This document shows positions 61,105 to 64,000 of a DNA stretch of 64,000 nucleotides, in pieces (position 1 is the stretch's first letter; every line of letters begins with the position of its first letter). Origin of the DNA: Thermoplasmata archaeon (GTDB lineage: Archaea > Thermoplasmatota > Thermoplasmata > UBA184); assembly GCA_021826525.1 (NCBI GenBank), contig JAKAZU010000002.1, forward strand, positions 62,001-126,000, read 5' to 3'. A model generated the notes under the pieces. The model saw only the letters and a list, made by a program, of their open reading frames with translations, did not search any database and was not told the DNA's origin. A program made the position numbers and the translations under genes.

Positions 61105-64000
61105 ATGCGACCGGGGTCACGACGCGAAGGAATTCGTCCGTGGGCCGCGCTAGCCGCGGGCCTGATCGGAGTCCTTCTCGTGGGCAGCGGAGCTTCGCTC
61201 GTCGCCGGTGCCGCGTCGACGTCCGTCGGCGTTTCGGGCGGCGCGACAAGCCTTTCCCTATCGTCGTTGCTCGTGGCGCCTCGGCTGGAGGTTTCCCAAC
61301 TCGCGGGGGGCCCGTCGGACCTCAGGCCCATCGCTCCGTACAACGGTAGCATCAGCGTCTTTGTGGCGTTTGCATTTTCGAACCAGTCCCAACTCGCCCA
61401 TCTTCTCGAGCGCCTTTCAAACACTCCCGCGGGACCCGACCGCACGTATCTGACCGCGGCCCAATTCGACCGCGCGTTCGCCGCGAACGCGAGCGCGTAC
61501 GCAGCGGCGCGGGCGTACTTCGGCGCTCTGCGAGGGGTGAACATGACCACGTACGCCGATCGTTCCGGCGTTTTCCTGAGCGGGCCGGCGCCTACGATCG
61601 CGCGGGCTTTCGGTGTCCGCATCGCGGAGTACTACCAGCCGAGCCGGGGCTCGTACTACGCCGTGATAGGAGCGCCGACACTTCCCGCGCCGATCGCCTC
61701 GTCGGTGATCCAGGTGACCGGACTGTCGGATTACGTGGCGTACCACAGCGACATCGCGTCAAGGGCAAACCTCGGAGCTGCGGAAGCGCCGGTCCGGTTC
61801 GACGGCTATCCGGTGCCGAACGAGACCGCGGGCGCGCAGCTGCTCTACGGGTCGGACCTGCAGGTCGCCTACGACGAGCAGGCGCTCCTGAACATATCGG
61901 ATGCGAGCGACGAAGTGGTCGCGACGATCCTGTGGGCGGGCTGCAGCGTCAATACCACGGCCAGTTGCCCCACGAACGATCTTACCGCGCCGTTCGATCC
62001 GTCCGACGTCTACGCCTACTTCAACGACACCATCCCCGCGGGCGAGTCGCATGCCACGGTGTACGGAGTTCCCTTGAATGGCGCCCCGCCGCCCGGGCCT
62101 TCGGCCGCTTTGGACCAGTCGGGTGCGGTCGTGGAGAACTCCCTCGATCTCGAGATGGTCGGCAGCACTGCGCCCGGCGCACAAATCTACAACGTCTACG
62201 GTACCAACTCCGGGGTGTCCGAAACGGACAACGCGATGGCGTCCATCCTGAACCCGCCAGCCGGATCCCCGCTCGAGAACGTTCAGGTGGTCTCGAACTC
62301 GTGGGGAGGCCCCGATGAAGTGAACGCTGCCTGGAGCCAGGACATGGAGGAGGCGGCGGCTCGCGGAATCACGGTCCTCGCGGCGACGGGAGATTCGGGA
62401 GACAATACCGAATCCACGAGCTACCTCGGCACCACGGTCGAGTTCCCCTCCACGGTCGCCTACAACACCTACGGCGTCATAGCGGTCGGTGGCACTACCC
62501 TCCGGTTGGATCTCCAGCACGGGGCCAATTATCTTCACATGCTCAACCAGACGGCATGGTACGACGTCAATGCCGATGGTGGCACGAACGTTCTTGGGAG
62601 CACGGGAGGCACGAGTTCCCTATACTCCGAACCCTCGTGGCAGGCGAACTCCGAAGCCAACTCCTACATCGTCTCCTATGCGAGCCAGCACGAGGCTACG
62701 AGCGGCCAGCGCGGCGTGCCGGACGTCGCGGCGATCGCGAACAATACCTACGTGTTCTACCCGACCCCGGGCGGACGTCCCACGCTCGGGGCGGTCGCCG
62801 GGACCTCCGTCGCCGCGCCGGTCACCGCGGGGCTCGTCGCGGAGATCGACGCGGTCCTCGGCCGGTACGGTCAACCTCCGCTCGGGTTCGCCGATCCCGC
62901 GATCTATCAGTGGGCGAACGAGTACGATCAGACACCGCCTCCGCTTGCCAATGGTGGCGCGACGGGAACAGATCCCGTGGGCTCTTGGACCTCCATGTTG
63001 CCGAGTTCCCCCGTATCGTTCATCACGAGCGGACACAACCTCCTCTTCCCCGCCCAGGCCGGATATAGCCTCGTCACGGGATGGGGATCTCTCGACGCGT
63101 ACAACTTCACCGCGTATCTCCTCGACGATAACTACTCAGGATCGGGGTTCGCGCTCAACGGAGTCGGCGCCCAACTCTCCCTATCGGGGCTCTCCGTATA
63201 CAGCCGCGGAGGGAGCTACAACGCGTCGGTCCAGTTGAACGCCGTCATCGCGAACAGCTTGGGAGCGCCGCTCTACTGGGTTCAGAACGTGATCTATCTC
63301 AACGCGACGTCGGGTGGAGCGTGGGCCGCAAATTACACCGGCTGGATCTCCTACCCCTATTTTGGCCTCTATCCGGGAGCGACGATCTACACCTACGACT
63401 TCCCGGTATCGGGAACGACGATCGTGACCCCGAAGGTCTGGTCGATGACGATCTCGTTGTCCGGCAGCGGAGCCGGTCGGACGCTCACCTTCGGTGTCAA
63501 CGGCCAGGTCCTTTCGCTCTCCGTCCCGGGCGCTTCGTTCATCATCGCAGGGTACAACTACGATTACTTCTGGCAAGGGCAGGAGTTCACGAATGGACCG
63601 TTTGCGAACAGCGCGTTTGCCGGCGACTCGGGAGGGCTCGACCCGCAGCTGGCCTTGGTGGGAGGACCCACCCTCGGACAGGGCATCTTCGGCCCTTCGA
63701 CGACGGGCCAGCTGACGCTCACGGTCCAGGAGACCGGCCGATCGGCCTTCGTCGATGCGCCCGGCGCCGCGGCGATCCACGGGAGCGTGAGCCAGACCGG
63801 GGAGACGGCCACGAACCTGACCTGGGTCGGTAGCGGGTCGAACTGGAACGTTTCGTACGAGGCGGGCGCGAGCGACCAGGGAGTGGTCCTGTACAGCGTG
63901 CTCGATGCCGGGAACCCCGCGCTCGTCGGTTCGGCGAGGTACTCGGTCAATTTCACCGAGACCGGACTGCCGAGGGACTCGACCTGGACCCTCGCTCTCG
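61105..64000 (+). CDS. Secreted S53 (sedolisin/kumamolisin) protease with thermopsin-like C-terminal region (runs off window)
   Basis: The frame is open from ATG 61105 to the window end; 965 codons are visible. An Arg-rich start and hydrophobic stretch (AALAAGLIGVLLVGSGASLV) make a signal peptide. Residues about 75-210 are the pro-kumamolisin activation domain (SNQSQLAHLLERLSN, LTAAQFDRAFAANASAYAA). The S53 catalytic domain has Glu344 and Asp348 (ENSLDLE), oxyanion Asp430 (ATGDSGD) and nucleophile Ser568 (AGTSVAAP), so it should be active at acid pH. From about residue 676 the sequence changes to a thermopsin (A5)-like pattern: YNASVQLNAV, YWVQNVIYLNAT, TYDFPVS and YNYDYFWQGQEF. At the very end a VNFTETGLP module begins, like that in the gene at 1-589. 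Confidence 0.85.
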   Translation, partial: MRPGSRREGIRPWAALAAGLIGVLLVGSGASLVAGAASTSVGVSGGATSLSLSSLLVAPRLEVSQLAGGPSDLRPIAPYNGSISVFVAFAFSNQSQLAHLLERLSNTPAGPDRTYLTAAQFDRAFAANASAYAAARAYFGALRGVNMTTYADRSGVFLSGPAPTIARAFGVRIAEYYQPSRGSYYAVIGAPTLPAPIASSVIQVTGLSDYVAYHSDIASRANLGAAEAPVRFDGYPVPNETAGAQLLYGSDLQVAYDEQALLNISDASDEVVATILWAGCSVNTTASCPTNDLTAPFDPSDVYAYFNDTIPAGESHATVYGVPLNGAPPPGPSAALDQSGAVVENSLDLEMVGSTAPGAQIYNVYGTNSGVSETDNAMASILNPPAGSPLENVQVVSNSWGGPDEVNAAWSQDMEEAAARGITVLAATGDSGDNTESTSYLGTTVEFPSTVAYNTYGVIAVGGTTLRLDLQHGANYLHMLNQTAWYDVNADGGTNVLGSTGGTSSLYSEPSWQANSEANSYIVSYASQHEATSGQRGVPDVAAIANNTYVFYPTPGGRPTLGAVAGTSVAAPVTAGLVAEIDAVLGRYGQPPLGFADPAIYQWANEYDQTPPPLANGGATGTDPVGSWTSMLPSSPVSFITSGHNLLFPAQAGYSLVTGWGSLDAYNFTAYLLDDNYSGSGFALNGVGAQLSLSGLSVYSRGGSYNASVQLNAVIANSLGAPLYWVQNVIYLNATSGGAWAANYTGWISYPYFGLYPGATIYTYDFPVSGTTIVTPKVWSMTISLSGSGAGRTLTFGVNGQVLSLSVPGASFIIAGYNYDYFWQGQEFTNGPFANSAFAGDSGGLDPQLALVGGPTLGQGIFGPSTTGQLTLTVQETGRSAFVDAPGAAAIHGSVSQTGETATNLTWVGSGSNWNVSYEAGASDQGVVLYSVLDAGNPALVGSARYSVNFTETGLPRDSTWTLAL

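Overview
This window looks like a chromosomal segment of a high-GC archaeon, most likely a member of the Thermoplasmatota outside the classical Thermoplasmatales. The information-processing genes are archaeal: MCM helicase, KEOPS subunit Cgi121, L10e, L18e, Rpb10, PAN, 20S proteasome beta subunit, CDC48, FttA/aCPSF1, HerA, archaeal-type AlaRS and AspRS, NMD3 and DUF424. Pantoate kinase, SepF and acid-protease-type secreted proteins fit this placement. Many genes begin about 22-32 nt downstream of a TATA-like box, which suggests leaderless mRNAs. Internal operon genes often overlap by 1-4 nt or follow a GGAG-type ribosome binding site. No CRISPR array, transposon, integrase or rRNA was seen.

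Layout. 1-589: start of a secreted YVTN beta-propeller protein that runs off the left edge. 759-863: initiator tRNA-Met with an apparent D-loop intron. 983-4198: universal stress protein, L10e, pantoate kinase, PAN. 4377-9732: SelB-like factor and ClpB on the minus strand, divergent from dihydroorotate dehydrogenase and its electron-transfer subunit. 9823-16352: CTP synthase, AspRS (apparent CTG start), MCM, DUF424, NMD3-like and a small unknown. 16353-16952: a 600-bp gene-free stretch with a strong inverted repeat. 16953-22467: SepF, leucyl aminopeptidase, HerA, a coiled-coil protein, a glycosyltransferase and a PRC-barrel protein. 22628-24062: ribosomal operon L18e-L13-S9-Rpb10. 24190-27573: giant cell-surface protein. 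27693-34138: CDC48, an unknown, an ABC-2 exporter, an MBL hydrolase and Cgi121. 34173-34425: tRNA-Gly (apparent T-loop intron) and tRNA-Ser.

34477-39442: a tightly coupled mutS-mutL-nuclease operon in which the third gene encodes a PD-(D/E)XK-like protein. 39468-43995: zinc-ribbon protein, TMEM175-like channel and an SdhABE-type succinate dehydrogenase/fumarate reductase. 44186-46817: proteasome beta subunit and FttA. 46830-51594: GMP synthase ATPase subunit, PurE, a membrane lipid-kinase-like protein and AlaRS. 51690-56754: MFS transporter, endonuclease III, FolC and methylmalonyl-CoA mutase. 56818-60937: purS-purL-dph6-methyltransferase operon. 61105-end: a secreted S53 (sedolisin) protease apparently fused to a thermopsin-like region and a TETGLP module, running off the right edge.

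Together the genes describe a protein-quality-control-rich, probably aerobic or facultative heterotroph. It has purine and pyrimidine synthesis, B12-dependent propionyl/methylmalonyl metabolism, a mismatch-repair operon and a secreted acid-protease and surface-layer repertoire. The most unusual items are the two intron-bearing tRNAs at non-canonical positions, the MutS-MutL-nuclease coupling, the S53-thermopsin chimera, the CTG-initiated aspS and the altered C-terminal docking motif of PAN.
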